DNA from: QPJE01 sp051747745
GTDB taxonomy: Bacteria; Bacillota; Halanaerobiia; Halanaerobiales; Halanaerobiaceae
Direction of reading: 5' to 3'
NCBI GenBank assembly: GCA_051747745.1
Contig: JBNJGL010000007.1
Span: 1-64,000, forward strand
Length of the DNA stretch: 64,000 nucleotides
The notes under the pieces are model-generated. The model was not told where the DNA came from. It did no database searches and worked only from the letters and a program-made list of their open reading frames with translations. Below are positions 1 through 8,757 of this stretch, piece after piece. The translations under genes were made by a program, and so were the position numbers. The first letter of the stretch is position 1. Each line of letters starts with the position of its first letter.

Positions 1-1376
1 ATGATGCTTTTTTTAATGGTTTAAACTGGTTAATAGGACAATTATGGGGAATACCTATGATGGTATTACTAATTGGTACAGGTCTTTATTTAACATTTTT
101 AACTAAATTTTTTCAATTTAGAAAAATAGGTTACATATTAAAAAATACTTTTGGAAAGATATTTGAGAAGGAAACGGATTTAGAAGGAGTAATGACACCA
201 TTTCAGGCTGTAAGTACAGCTCTTGCAGGGACTGTAGGAACTGCAAATATTGCAGGTGTTGCAGCTGCTATAGCAGTCGGAGGTCCCGGTGCTTTATTTT
301 GGATGTGGATAGTAGCATTGGTAGGAATGATGACTAAAATGGTTGAAATTTCTTTAGCAGTACACTATAGAGAAGTAGGTGAAGATGGAAGTGTTTATGG
401 GGGTCCTATGTTTTATCTAGAAAAAGGACTTGGTAAAGTTGGAAAACCATTAGCTTATTTACATGCTTCTGCTGTATTAGTGGGTGGTTTAGTAACTGCA
501 GCATTATTACAGCCCCATACTGCTGCTGATGCATTAGAAGGTGGATTGGGAATTAACCCTATATTGACAGCGATAGTCTTAGCTGCATTAACTGGATTGG
601 TTATTATAGGTGGATTTAAGAGAATTGGTCAGTTTTGTGAAAAATTAGTACCTTTTATGGCTTTGATTTATGCTATAGGAGCAGTAATAATACTTATTAT
701 AAATTTTAGAGAAGTACCAAATGCAGTTGGATTAATAATTAAACATGCTTTTGCACCTGCTCCAGCTGTTGGTGGATTTGCAGGGGCTACTATAGCAATG
801 ACATTACAAAAAGGTATGGCTAGAGGTATGTTTTCCAATGAAGCTGGTATGGGAAGTGCGCCTATGGTTCACGCTACTGCAAAAACTGATCATCCTTTGA
901 GACAGGGATTATGGGGAGCATTTGAGGTTTTTGTAGATACAATAGTATTATGTACCTTAACTGGTTTAGTTATCATGTCTACAGGAGTTTGGACTTCAGG
1001 TGAGAGTGGGATTAATTTAACTATAAGAGCTTTTGAAAAGGGATTACCGGGGAATATAGCTGGTTATCTTGTTATGACTGGTATAGTTTTATTTGCATTT
1101 TCTACACAGATAGGATGGTTTGTTAATTATGAGACTGCAGTAAAATTTCTTTTTGGATCAAAAGCTGTTCCTTATATGAAGTTTGTATATTTAATTCCTG
1201 GTATTGTTTTTGCTGGTCAGGGTGCAAATGCAGTATGGTTATTTGGAGATTTAGCGTGTGGTATCATGGGAATACCTAACTTAATAGGTTTATTATTATT
1301 AAGTAAAGTTTTTATGGGTATATATAATGATTTTATGGAAAAAGAAGGATTAGTGAAAAAACCTAGAATTGAGTAG
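1..1376 (+). CDS. Alanine/glycine:cation symporter (AGCS family), 5' end outside window
   Basis: Secondary transporter of the AGCS family, which imports alanine or glycine with Na+ (family knowledge). The open frame enters at base 3 and reads DAFFNGLNWLIGQLWGIP before the first ATG at 57. AGCS proteins normally begin a little before such a segment, so the true start lies upstream of the window and the ATG at 57 is internal. About 457 residues are visible, close to full length, with roughly ten hydrophobic segments. The GTANIAGVAAAI and MFSNEAGMGSAP stretches are typical of the family. Leucine is almost always TTA here, whereas the genes downstream use CTG and CTT freely. Substrate specificity cannot be read from the sequence. 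Confidence 0.9.
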   Translation, partial: DAFFNGLNWLIGQLWGIPMMVLLIGTGLYLTFLTKFFQFRKIGYILKNTFGKIFEKETDLEGVMTPFQAVSTALAGTVGTANIAGVAAAIAVGGPGALFWMWIVALVGMMTKMVEISLAVHYREVGEDGSVYGGPMFYLEKGLGKVGKPLAYLHASAVLVGGLVTAALLQPHTAADALEGGLGINPILTAIVLAALTGLVIIGGFKRIGQFCEKLVPFMALIYAIGAVIILIINFREVPNAVGLIIKHAFAPAPAVGGFAGATIAMTLQKGMARGMFSNEAGMGSAPMVHATAKTDHPLRQGLWGAFEVFVDTIVLCTLTGLVIMSTGVWTSGESGINLTIRAFEKGLPGNIAGYLVMTGIVLFAFSTQIGWFVNYETAVKFLFGSKAVPYMKFVYLIPGIVFAGQGANAVWLFGDLACGIMGIPNLIGLLLLSKVFMGIYNDFMEKEGLVKKPRIE

Positions 1377-1477
1377 TGTTAGTAGTGTATAATAAATTAT
1401 ATAATTAGATTTTTCATCTTAAAAGTCATGTATCTCATAATAATATTTATCACTGCTTGATTTTTATCCGTTTTTTC

Positions 1478-1506
1478 TTGACATTAAGGATGTTTTAATA
1501 TAAACT
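1478..1506 (+). promoter_or_regulatory. Sigma-A-type promoter of the pheA leader
   Basis: A perfect -35 TTGACA lies at 1478-1483. The -10 is either TAAACT at 1501-1506 (17-bp spacer) or the overlapping TATAAA at 1499-1504 (15-bp spacer). It sits directly upstream of the T-box leader, so transcription should start near 1512. Confidence 0.6.
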
Positions 1507-1512
1507 AGTAAA

Positions 1513-1840
1513 AAATTAAGATAAATAAAAGCACTGATCAGGTAAAGTAACTGAAATAATTTATTTTAGCGAGCCGGTGATAGTGAGAGTCCGGTAATGA
1601 TTAATTTAGTGAAGTTCCCCTGTAAGCTGGCAGCCGAACAAAAAAGTAAGCTGTCCCGGTAGTCTACCGTTATTCTGACAGGTTATTGAAATGAATTTTC
1701 ATTTAAGATATTTTATTTTTATCTTTAAATGATTTTGATGATATTTTATTTCTGTAACTTAACAAGTGGGCTTTTTAGCCAAAAAGATTGGTACCACGGG
1801 ATTTCAACCCTCGTTCTTTAGTAGGAACGGGGGTTTTTTG
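1513..1840 (+). promoter_or_regulatory. T-box riboswitch leader of pheA, apparent Phe (UUC) specifier
   Basis: This fills most of the gap between the symporter and pheA. It has the T-box layout: a long Stem I region (GAGCCGG...CCGG, then GTGAAG-UUC-CCCC), the T-box core TTGGTACCACGG at about 1788-1799, and an intrinsic terminator just before pheA. UGGU in the T-box pairs with a tRNA ending ACCA, as for tRNA-Phe. I read the specifier as UUC at 1615-1617 from its position after GAAG; this is an inference that needs a covariance model. Uncharged tRNA would stabilise the antiterminator and turn pheA on when phenylalanine is scarce. Confidence 0.85.
1806..1839 (+). terminator. Intrinsic terminator of the pheA T-box
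   Basis: AACCCTCGTTC (1806-1816) pairs with GAACGGGGGTT (1825-1835), with one G-U wobble, followed by a run of T. It competes with the antiterminator that contains the T-box core just upstream. Confidence 0.85.
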
Positions 1841-1879
1841 CATTTAAAAATATTTATTTTGAGAAGGAGAGTGTAGAGT

Positions 1880-2785
1880 ATGAAGAAAAAATGTGCATAT
1901 CTTGGTCCACCGGGAACTTTTAGTGAGCTTGCAGTTATTAATTACTGTACTGGTGAAGATGAAGAAATTATTCCATATGATTCTATACGGGAGCTGGTTG
2001 AAGCCGTAAATAGTAATGAGGTTGATATTGCATTACTACCACTGGAAAATTCGCTGGAAGGTTCTGTCAACATAAGTCTTGATCTGCTTTTTGAAAATGA
2101 AGAAGTAGAGATTTTAAAGGAGCTGGTTTTACCTATAGAACATTTCCTGCTTACACCAGAAAAGAAAAGTATAACAGAAATAAAAACGGTGTACAGCCAT
2201 CCTCAGGCAATTGCTCAATCTGAAAAATTTTTAAGCAGTAAGATGCCTCAGGCAAAGCTTGTTTCTACAGAGAGCACCGCTGCGGCAGCAAAAAAAGTTG
2301 CGGAAGATAAAAAAGGAGCAGCAATAGGATCATTTAGACTGGCAGAAATATATGATTTAGAAATCACAGCATCCAATCTGGAAGGAGAACTGCCAAATTC
2401 GACACGATTTGTAATTATCGGGAGAAGAAAAAAATTTGTATCATCTCAAAATAATACTGATGCTGGACAGAAAAAAAGATACAAAACTTCTATTATCTGT
2501 ACACCGAAAAAAAATAGGGCAGGTGTTTTACATGATATACTGGGGGAATTTGCCAGAAGAGAAATTGATTTAAGTAGAATTGAGTCAAGACCTACCAGAA
2601 AAAAGCTGGGAGAATATATGTTTTATATAGATCTGGCCGGGAAATTGGAGGACGAAAATTTAAAAAAATCACTTAAAGAAGTAGAAAAAAAGTCGGGATA
2701 TTTCCGTATTCTGGGAAGTTATCAGGTAGTCAAATTACTTTCACAAAAAGAAAAGAAATTAAAGAAAACTGAGGTGCTGCAGTGA
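1880..2785 (+). CDS. pheA: Prephenate dehydratase with ACT domain
   Basis: Converts prephenate to phenylpyruvate, the committed step of phenylalanine synthesis. The 301-residue protein is the monofunctional form without a chorismate mutase domain. The catalytic domain spans about 1-180 and includes the STEST motif (around residue 130), whose Thr is catalytic in the family. An ACT regulatory domain at about 205-285 carries the ESRP motif (RIESRPTRK) that forms the phenylalanine site, so allosteric feedback by Phe is expected. Start is ATG preceded by GAGAAGGAGAG. It stands alone behind a T-box with an apparent Phe specifier, so both transcription and activity appear tuned to phenylalanine. Confidence 0.95.
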   Translation: MKKKCAYLGPPGTFSELAVINYCTGEDEEIIPYDSIRELVEAVNSNEVDIALLPLENSLEGSVNISLDLLFENEEVEILKELVLPIEHFLLTPEKKSITEIKTVYSHPQAIAQSEKFLSSKMPQAKLVSTESTAAAAKKVAEDKKGAAIGSFRLAEIYDLEITASNLEGELPNSTRFVIIGRRKKFVSSQNNTDAGQKKRYKTSIICTPKKNRAGVLHDILGEFARREIDLSRIESRPTRKKLGEYMFYIDLAGKLEDENLKKSLKEVEKKSGYFRILGSYQVVKLLSQKEKKLKKTEVLQ

Positions 2786-2867
2786 TGTGATATTTATTTT
2801 AAAATAAGAGTCTAATAAAATAAAAATTGAATATTATGAGGGCGCAGAGATAAATGGTAAAAAATTA

Positions 2868-2896
2868 TTGACAAAAACTATTTTAACTGCTATAAT
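2868..2896 (+). promoter_or_regulatory. Consensus sigma-A promoter of the aro operon
   Basis: TTGACA (2868-2873), a 17-bp spacer and TATAAT (2891-2896) form a perfect vegetative promoter about 350 bases upstream of the first aro gene. With such a strong promoter, control must be exerted mainly at the T-box downstream. Confidence 0.85.
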
Positions 2897-2902
2897 ACCA
2901 TT

Positions 2903-3136
2903 TAATATAATATATCTCAGAAAAACAGTGAACGGGGACCAAGTAAGCGAAAGCTGAACTACACCCCTGAGTTGCCAGCTGAAATAACAGTAAGCCAGGC
3001 CGTAGACCGTCGTTATCCGGTGAGGAAGTGTTAGCTTCCAGTAGAGATAATCTTTATTAATTGTTAAACTTTAATTAATGAGATTAATGCAGGTGGTACC
3101 GCGATATAGTCGCCCTGAATTGGGGCGATTTTTTGT
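2903..3136 (+). promoter_or_regulatory. T-box riboswitch leader of the aro operon, apparent Tyr (UAC) specifier
   Basis: The canonical T-box core GCAGGTGGTACCGCGA is at about 3089-3104, followed by a terminator. Stem I is the GC-rich region from about 2934 (GGGGACC...ACACCCC, then a distal arm with AGTAAGC). The codon at the usual specifier place, CTGAAC-UAC-ACC, is UAC at 2960-2962 and would read tRNA-Tyr, whose discriminator A fits the UGGU of the T-box. This choice fits the operon, which holds DAHP synthase and prephenate dehydrogenase. The specifier is inferred by position only. Confidence 0.88.
3110..3134 (+). terminator. Intrinsic terminator of the aro T-box
   Basis: TCGCCC (3110-3115) pairs with GGGCGA (3123-3128) around a short loop, followed directly by TTTTTT. 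Confidence 0.85.
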
Positions 3137-3241
3137 ATTTATAAATAGAAAAAAATAGAAAATGTTTAAAGAATATAATGGAAAATACTTTTTTGGATTG
3201 ACTATATTCAAATAATAAAAATAAGAGAGGGGTTTATATAT

Positions 3242-4291
3242 ATGATAGCAGTACTGAAAAGAAATGCAGGTCCGGAAGATAAAGAAAAAGTTATAAAGGT
3301 GATAAAAGAAGAGAATTTTGATGTTCATCCGATACAGGGAGTGGAAAAAACAATAATAGGTGTGCTGGGAAATCAAAATAACAGGACAAAGTTAAAAGAA
3401 AAACTGATGACAATGAGCTGTGTGGAAAAAGTTGTTTTAATACTTGATCCATATAAGCTGACAAGCTGGAATTTTAAACAGGATAAAACTGTTATAGACC
3501 TGGGTGATGGTGTAAAGATAGGTGGAAGTGATTTAACAGTTATGGCAGGACCGTGTTCGGTAGAGAGTAAAGAACAGCTTTTAAAAACTGCAGAAATTGT
3601 AAAAGCTGGTGGGGCAAAAATACTCCGAGGTGGAGCATTTAAACCGAGAACTTCACCGTATTCCTTCCAGGGACTGGGGGAAGAAGGGCTGAAAATACTG
3701 GCAGAGGCCAGAGAAAAAACTGGTCTAAAGATTGTGACCGAGCTGATGGATATAGAACATATTGATGTTGTCTGTCAGTATACCGATATTATTCAGATAG
3801 GTGCCAGAAATATGCAGAACTATTCTCTGCTTAAGGAAATAGGCAAACTGGATAAGCCGGTTATGTTGAAGCGGGGAATGGCAGCAACCATTAAAGAATG
3901 GCTTTTAGCAGCAGAGTATATAATGAATGAAGGTAACCATGATGTAATTTTATGTGAGAGAGGGGTCAGAACATTTGGTGAAGAAACAAGAAACACCATG
4001 GATTTGAGTTCAATACCACTTGTGCAGCAGTTAAGTCACCTACCGGTAATTGCAGATCCGAGTCATGGAACTGGACGCTGGGAACTGGTAACGCCTGTGG
4101 CAAGAGCAGCTGTTGCAGTTGGAGCAGATGGAATTATGGTAGAAGTTCATCCTGAGCCAGAAAATGCCCTATCAGATGGACCTCAGTCTTTAAAACCGGA
4201 AAAGTTCTATTCTATGATGAAAGAAATTACAGCTATCTCTGGTACACTGCACAGTTTTGAGTCAAAAGAGAAAAAAATAGCCTATGCATAA
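3242..4291 (+). CDS. aroF: DAHP synthase, ferredoxin-like-domain type, copy 1
   Basis: 3-deoxy-7-phosphoheptulonate synthase, first enzyme of the shikimate pathway (PEP plus erythrose 4-phosphate). The 349-residue protein has an N-terminal ferredoxin-like domain (about 1-85), which binds tyrosine or phenylalanine for feedback control in the Thermotoga-type enzymes. The catalytic TIM barrel contains GPCSVES and RGGAFKPRTSPYSFQG (substrate and phosphate binding) and DPSHGTGR near the end. It leads the aro operon 106 bases after the T-box terminator, with SD GAGAGGGG. A second, very similar copy lies at 6834. Which amino acid inhibits each copy cannot be read by eye. Confidence 0.93.
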   Translation: MIAVLKRNAGPEDKEKVIKVIKEENFDVHPIQGVEKTIIGVLGNQNNRTKLKEKLMTMSCVEKVVLILDPYKLTSWNFKQDKTVIDLGDGVKIGGSDLTVMAGPCSVESKEQLLKTAEIVKAGGAKILRGGAFKPRTSPYSFQGLGEEGLKILAEAREKTGLKIVTELMDIEHIDVVCQYTDIIQIGARNMQNYSLLKEIGKLDKPVMLKRGMAATIKEWLLAAEYIMNEGNHDVILCERGVRTFGEETRNTMDLSSIPLVQQLSHLPVIADPSHGTGRWELVTPVARAAVAVGADGIMVEVHPEPENALSDGPQSLKPEKFYSMMKEITAISGTLHSFESKEKKIAYA

Positions 4292-4327
4292 GATTAAAGG
4301 TCAGCTGAAAGGGGATGGAAGCAGCAG

Positions 4328-5614
4328 ATGAAATTAAAAATTAAACCCAAAAAGAAAATCAAAGGAGAAATTAATGTACCGGGAGATAAATCTATTTCAC
4401 ATAGAGCATTGATTTTAGCCTCTATAGCTGAAGGTGAAAGTAAAATTACAGGTTTACTTGAAGCAGAAGACTGCCTTAGTACAATGAATATTATGAAGGA
4501 ACTTGGAGTGGAGATAACCAAAAAAGCTGAAGGGGAATATACAGTTAATGGAAAAGGAATAGATGGTCTTAGGGAAGCAGATGACATACTGGACTGCGGG
4601 AATTCGGGTACATCTATGAGACTGCTTACAGGACTGCTTTCCTCACAGGATTTTTATTCTGTACTGACAGGAGATCATTCTCTCCGCCGAAGACCGATGC
4701 AGAGGATAATAGATCCACTTACTAAAATGGGAGCAGAGATTTTTTCGCGCAGAGGAGGACTGGCACCTCTGAGCATAAAGGGGCAAAAATTAACCGGAAT
4801 AAGGTATAAACTTCCGGTAGCAAGTGCTCAGCTTAAATCTTCAATTCTGCTTGCTGCACTTAAATCTGAAGAAGAAACTGTAATCATTGAACCTGCAGTA
4901 TCAAGAGATCACACCGAGAGAATGCTTAAAGGTGCAGGAATAGATTTAGAAATAGAAAGTGACAGAATAACACTTAAACACTCAAAAAAGAGAAAACTTA
5001 ATCCATTTAATATAAGAATACCGGGTGACATTTCATCAGCTGCTTTCTTTATAACAGCTGCTCTGACAGCTGAAGAAGGTGAACTTCTGCTGAAAAATGT
5101 GGGGATTAATTACAGCAGAAGCGGATTTTTGGAAATTGTTGAAGATATGGGTGGAGATATAGAACTTCTAAATGTAAGAGAAGAAGGTGGAGAACCGACC
5201 GCAGATATTCTTGTTAGATCATCACAGCTAAAAGCCACAGAAATATCCGGGGATATAATACCGCGGCTTATAGATGAAATACCGATAATAGCTGTTCTGG
5301 CTGCATCAGCAGAGGGAGAAACAGTAATCAAAGATGCTGAAGAACTGCGTGTTAAAGAAACGGATAGGATTAGCGCGGTAGTTAATGAATTCAAAAAACT
5401 CGGCATCAGTATTGAAGAATTCGAAGATGGTATGGCAGTTGATGGGCCAGCCAACATATCAGGTGGGAAAACACTGGAGAGTTATCATGACCACAGAATA
5501 GCAATGTCTCTGGCAGTTTTAGCTTTAAAAGCAGAATCTGCAGTTACCATAAGCGGAAGTGAGATAATAAACACATCATTTCCTGGTTTTGCAGAACTGT
5601 TAAAATCAATTTAA
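4328..5614 (+). CDS. aroA: 3-phosphoshikimate 1-carboxyvinyltransferase (EPSP synthase)
   Basis: Transfers enolpyruvate from PEP to shikimate 3-phosphate, the sixth shikimate-pathway step. The 428 residues fit the family. Motifs in order: GDKSISHRALILASIAEG at about 19, GNSGTSMRLLTGLL at about 95 (PEP-binding loop), RRRPMQRI at about 122, ELRVKETDRI at about 340, and DHRIAMSLAV at about 382. It follows aroF1 by 36 bases and precedes hisC by 17. Members with GNSGTSMR rather than GNAGTA-type loops are common in Firmicutes and often belong to the less glyphosate-sensitive class; that is family knowledge, untested here. Confidence 0.95.
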   Translation: MKLKIKPKKKIKGEINVPGDKSISHRALILASIAEGESKITGLLEAEDCLSTMNIMKELGVEITKKAEGEYTVNGKGIDGLREADDILDCGNSGTSMRLLTGLLSSQDFYSVLTGDHSLRRRPMQRIIDPLTKMGAEIFSRRGGLAPLSIKGQKLTGIRYKLPVASAQLKSSILLAALKSEEETVIIEPAVSRDHTERMLKGAGIDLEIESDRITLKHSKKRKLNPFNIRIPGDISSAAFFITAALTAEEGELLLKNVGINYSRSGFLEIVEDMGGDIELLNVREEGGEPTADILVRSSQLKATEISGDIIPRLIDEIPIIAVLAASAEGETVIKDAEELRVKETDRISAVVNEFKKLGISIEEFEDGMAVDGPANISGGKTLESYHDHRIAMSLAVLALKAESAVTISGSEIINTSFPGFAELLKSI

Positions 5615-5631
5615 TCAGGAGGTAAAAAGAG

Positions 5632-6729
5632 ATGAGTAGAGTAGCAGATGGAGTATGTAAGGGAATACAGAATATGAACCGCTATCAGGCAGGGAAATGT
5701 ATAGATGAGGTAAAGAAAATGTATAATCTGGATAGAATTATTAAACTTGCCTCAAATGAGAATCCCTATGGTCCTTCCAGAGAAGTGATTAATACAATTA
5801 AGGATAATGCAGCTAATATAAATTTTTATCCTGATTCAGACAGCAGAGATTTAAAGAATGCCTTAAGCAATTTTTATAATATTGAAGAAGAAAAAATATT
5901 TATTGGTAATGGTTCTGATGAAATACTGGATCTTCTGCTGACATTATTTATAAATCCAGGAGATGAAGCTGTACAGGCAGACCCATCATTTATTAAATAT
6001 GAACTTTCGGTTAAAGCAAGAGATGGAATTAGTGTAAAAGTTCCGCTGACAGATGAATATAAACATGATTTAGAAGCAATGAAAGATCAGATAAGTGCAA
6101 GGACAAAAGTGTTTTTTCTTTGTAATCCCAACAACCCAACCGGAACTCTTGTTTCCAGCTCAGAAATTAGGAAGCTGCTGGATGAGCTGCCTGAAGATAT
6201 ACTGGTTATAGTTGATCAGGCATATTTTGAATATGTAGAGTCAGACGACTATTTTGATGGCACTGATTTACTGGATAAATACCCAAATCTTTTTATTTTA
6301 AGGACATTTTCTAAGATTTACGGAATGGCCGGAATGCGGGTGGGTTATGGTTTTGGCAGCCCGGAAATAGTGGACTATTTAAATCGTCTGCGCAGTCCTT
6401 TTAATGTGAATTTACTTTCTCAAAAAGCAGCTTTTGCAGCTCTGCAGACACAGGAACATGTCAAAAAATGCAGAGATATGAACAATAGAGAAAAAGAATT
6501 TCTCTATAAAGAACTGCAGAATATAGGTCTTGATTATATTGAAACAGAAACTAATTTTATGATGATAAATGTAGAAAAAGATTCTGATCAGATATTTGAA
6601 GATCTAATGAAAAGAGGAATAATTGTTCGTTCAGGCAGTGGACTGGGAATGAAAAAATGGATCAGGATAACTGTAGGATCTCGTGAAGAAAATAAAATGT
6701 TGATAGAAAAACTGAAGGAAGTTATCTAA
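5632..6729 (+). CDS. hisC: Histidinol-phosphate/aromatic aminotransferase (PLP fold type I)
   Basis: PLP-dependent aminotransferase of the HisC family, 365 residues. Visible motifs are NPNNPTGT (about 168), a Tyr/Asp pair in VDQAYFEY, the PLP lysine in RTFSKIYGMAGMRVGYG (about 230), and a C-terminal Arg in WIRITVGS that binds the substrate carboxylate. It has a strong SD AGGAGGTAAAAAG and lies inside the aromatic operon between aroA and a DAHP synthase, with no histidine genes nearby. From context its main job is probably the last transamination to Tyr and Phe, as for bifunctional HisC enzymes in Bacillus. A role in histidine synthesis as well cannot be excluded. Confidence 0.88.
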   Translation: MSRVADGVCKGIQNMNRYQAGKCIDEVKKMYNLDRIIKLASNENPYGPSREVINTIKDNAANINFYPDSDSRDLKNALSNFYNIEEEKIFIGNGSDEILDLLLTLFINPGDEAVQADPSFIKYELSVKARDGISVKVPLTDEYKHDLEAMKDQISARTKVFFLCNPNNPTGTLVSSSEIRKLLDELPEDILVIVDQAYFEYVESDDYFDGTDLLDKYPNLFILRTFSKIYGMAGMRVGYGFGSPEIVDYLNRLRSPFNVNLLSQKAAFAALQTQEHVKKCRDMNNREKEFLYKELQNIGLDYIETETNFMMINVEKDSDQIFEDLMKRGIIVRSGSGLGMKKWIRITVGSREENKMLIEKLKEVI

Positions 6730-6833
6730 TAATTGATAAAATATGGTTATTAAGAATGAGAGTCAGGGGAAATAAATCGACAGGCATAAAATTAGAAAAA
6801 TAAAATAGTGATATCAAAAAGGGGGAGTTCTGA

Positions 6834-7880
6834 ATGATTGCAGTTTTACGTTCTGGGGAGTCACAGAAATGTTTTGAAAAAGTCAAAAAGGTTATAAAAG
6901 ATGCTGATTATGATATTCATGTTTCCAAAGGGGTAGAAAAGACTATTATTGGGCTTGTTGGTGACAGGGATAATAGAGAAGATTTGAGGGACAAGCTGCT
7001 TACTTTTGACTGTGTAGAAAAAGTAATACTGATTCTGGATCCATATAAACTTGTGGGCTGGGATTTCAAGCCCGAAAAAACAGTAATTGATCTGGGTGAT
7101 GGAGTAACGATTGGTGGAGAAGAATTAACTGTAATGGCCGGACCATGTTCAGTAGAAAGCAGAGAGCAGATACTGGAAACAGCGCGGATAGTAAAAAAAT
7201 CCGGTGCAGACATATTGAGAGGTGGAGCATTTAAACCGAGAACTTCACCCTATTCTTTTCAGGGGCTGGGGGAAATTGGACTTAAATATCTGGCAGAAGC
7301 CAGAGAAAAAACCGGTTTAAAGATAGTGACAGAATTAATGGATTTAGAACATATTGATCTCCTCAGAGAATATACGGATATCATTCAGATAGGTGCCAGA
7401 AATATGCAGAATTATCCTCTTCTTAAAGCGGTCGGAAAACTTGATAAAGCAGTAATGCTGAAGCGGGGAATGTCAGCTACAATAAAAGAATGGCTTTTAG
7501 CGGCAGAATATATTATGTCTGAAGGTAATCAGCAGGTAATCCTCTGTGAGCGGGGTATTAGAACTTTTGGTGAAGAAACTAGAAATACTCTGGATTTAAG
7601 TTCTATTCCCCTTGTCAAACAGCAGAGTCACCTTCCTATTATTGTTGATCCAAGCCACGGTACAGGGAGATGGCAGCTTGTTACTTCAATGGCCAGAGCT
7701 GCAGTGGCAGGAGGAGCAGATGGTTTGATGATAGAAGTCCATCCTGAACCAGAAAAAGCTCTTTCAGATGGACCCCAGTCTTTAAAACCGGAAAATTTTG
7801 CGCTTCTGATGGAAGAAATATCTGTTATTCATAAATCTTTAAAAGGATTTAAAGAAAGAGAAGGAATGAAAAAACATTGA
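6834..7880 (+). CDS. aroF: DAHP synthase, ferredoxin-like-domain type, copy 2
   Basis: Second 3-deoxy-7-phosphoheptulonate synthase of the operon, 348 residues. It is collinear with copy 1 from end to end, including the ferredoxin-like regulatory domain (about 1-85) and the motifs GPCSVES, RGGAFKPRTSPYSFQG and DPSHGTGR. Differences concentrate in the N-terminal domain and a few surface stretches, as expected for isozymes with separate feedback ligands. SD GGGGGAG precedes ATG. The stop codon overlaps the TTG start of tyrA (ATTGA), so the two are probably translationally coupled. Both copies look intact, so neither is a pseudogene. Confidence 0.93.
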   Translation: MIAVLRSGESQKCFEKVKKVIKDADYDIHVSKGVEKTIIGLVGDRDNREDLRDKLLTFDCVEKVILILDPYKLVGWDFKPEKTVIDLGDGVTIGGEELTVMAGPCSVESREQILETARIVKKSGADILRGGAFKPRTSPYSFQGLGEIGLKYLAEAREKTGLKIVTELMDLEHIDLLREYTDIIQIGARNMQNYPLLKAVGKLDKAVMLKRGMSATIKEWLLAAEYIMSEGNQQVILCERGIRTFGEETRNTLDLSSIPLVKQQSHLPIIVDPSHGTGRWQLVTSMARAAVAGGADGLMIEVHPEPEKALSDGPQSLKPENFALLMEEISVIHKSLKGFKEREGMKKH

Positions 7881-8755
7881 AGGAATTTAAGGAAATAGCA
7901 GTTGTCGGTGTTGGCCTGATCGGCGGTTCACTTGCTGCAGCTTTTAGAAAAAATTCTATCTGTGATAAAATCATAGGAGTAGATATTGATGAGGAAAATC
8001 TACTGAAAGCAAAAAAAATGAACATTATAGATGAAGGATATATTGAAATCGGTGATAATCTTAACAACTCTGATCTGATTATTGTTGCTGCTCCTGTTGC
8101 TAATATAATTAAAATACTGGGGAAATTAAATAATTATGAAAAAAAAGAACAAATAATAATTGATACTGGAAGTACTAAAAAAGAAATTTTAAAAAAAGCA
8201 GAAAAAATATTTTCTGGACAGAAAAACAAGACTTTTATCGGAGGACATCCAATGGCCGGGTCGGAAAAATCGGGTGTAAAATTTGCTGATCCTGAACTTT
8301 TTGTAAAAGCTCCATTTATACTAACACCACCTCAAAATATGGACAGAAAAGTTACAGAAAAAATAACTAAGATATTAGAAATGATTGGCAGCAGAGTATA
8401 TATTATAGATGCTGAAGAACATGACAGATGTGCCGCTATTTTAAGTCATCTTCCTCACCTTGCTTCTTCAGTACTTTTAAATACAGTCTGCAGTGAAAGG
8501 GAAAAAGAAAAGCTGTACAGACTGGCAGGAAGTGGTTTTCAGGATATGACAAGAATTGCAGGTGGAAGTCCTGAGCTCTGGCAGGATATTTTCTGGACAA
8601 ATAGAGATAATTTGGGAGATGTGCTGGGAAAATATATTAAAAATTTGGAGACAATAAAAGAAAAGCTGAATTCAGATGATAAAAACGGAATTTATAAAAT
8701 CTTAAAAGAGGCCGCAGATAATAAAAGCTCTATCAGTAGAGAAAGGAAGGGTTAA
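7877..8755 (+). CDS. tyrA: Prephenate dehydrogenase
   Basis: Oxidatively decarboxylates prephenate to 4-hydroxyphenylpyruvate with NAD+, the tyrosine branch. The 292-residue protein starts with a Rossmann dinucleotide motif, VGVGLIGGSLA (about 10-20). GGHPMAGSEKSG (about 123) is the conserved active-site stretch, and ILSHLPHLASS (about 190) carries further conserved residues. There is no C-terminal ACT domain, unlike the Bacillus enzyme, so feedback may fall on the DAHP synthases instead. The start is TTG at 7877, overlapping the stop of the preceding DAHP synthase. Confidence 0.93.
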   Translation: MKEFKEIAVVGVGLIGGSLAAAFRKNSICDKIIGVDIDEENLLKAKKMNIIDEGYIEIGDNLNNSDLIIVAAPVANIIKILGKLNNYEKKEQIIIDTGSTKKEILKKAEKIFSGQKNKTFIGGHPMAGSEKSGVKFADPELFVKAPFILTPPQNMDRKVTEKITKILEMIGSRVYIIDAEEHDRCAAILSHLPHLASSVLLNTVCSEREKEKLYRLAGSGFQDMTRIAGGSPELWQDIFWTNRDNLGDVLGKYIKNLETIKEKLNSDDKNGIYKILKEAADNKSSISRERKG

Positions 8756-8757
8756 GA

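Noticed and set aside
3071..3376. 101-codon - strand frame across the aro T-box
   Set aside because: Overlaps the T-box core, terminator and start of aroF1; Phe/Tyr-rich translation is an artefact of A/T-rich sequence.
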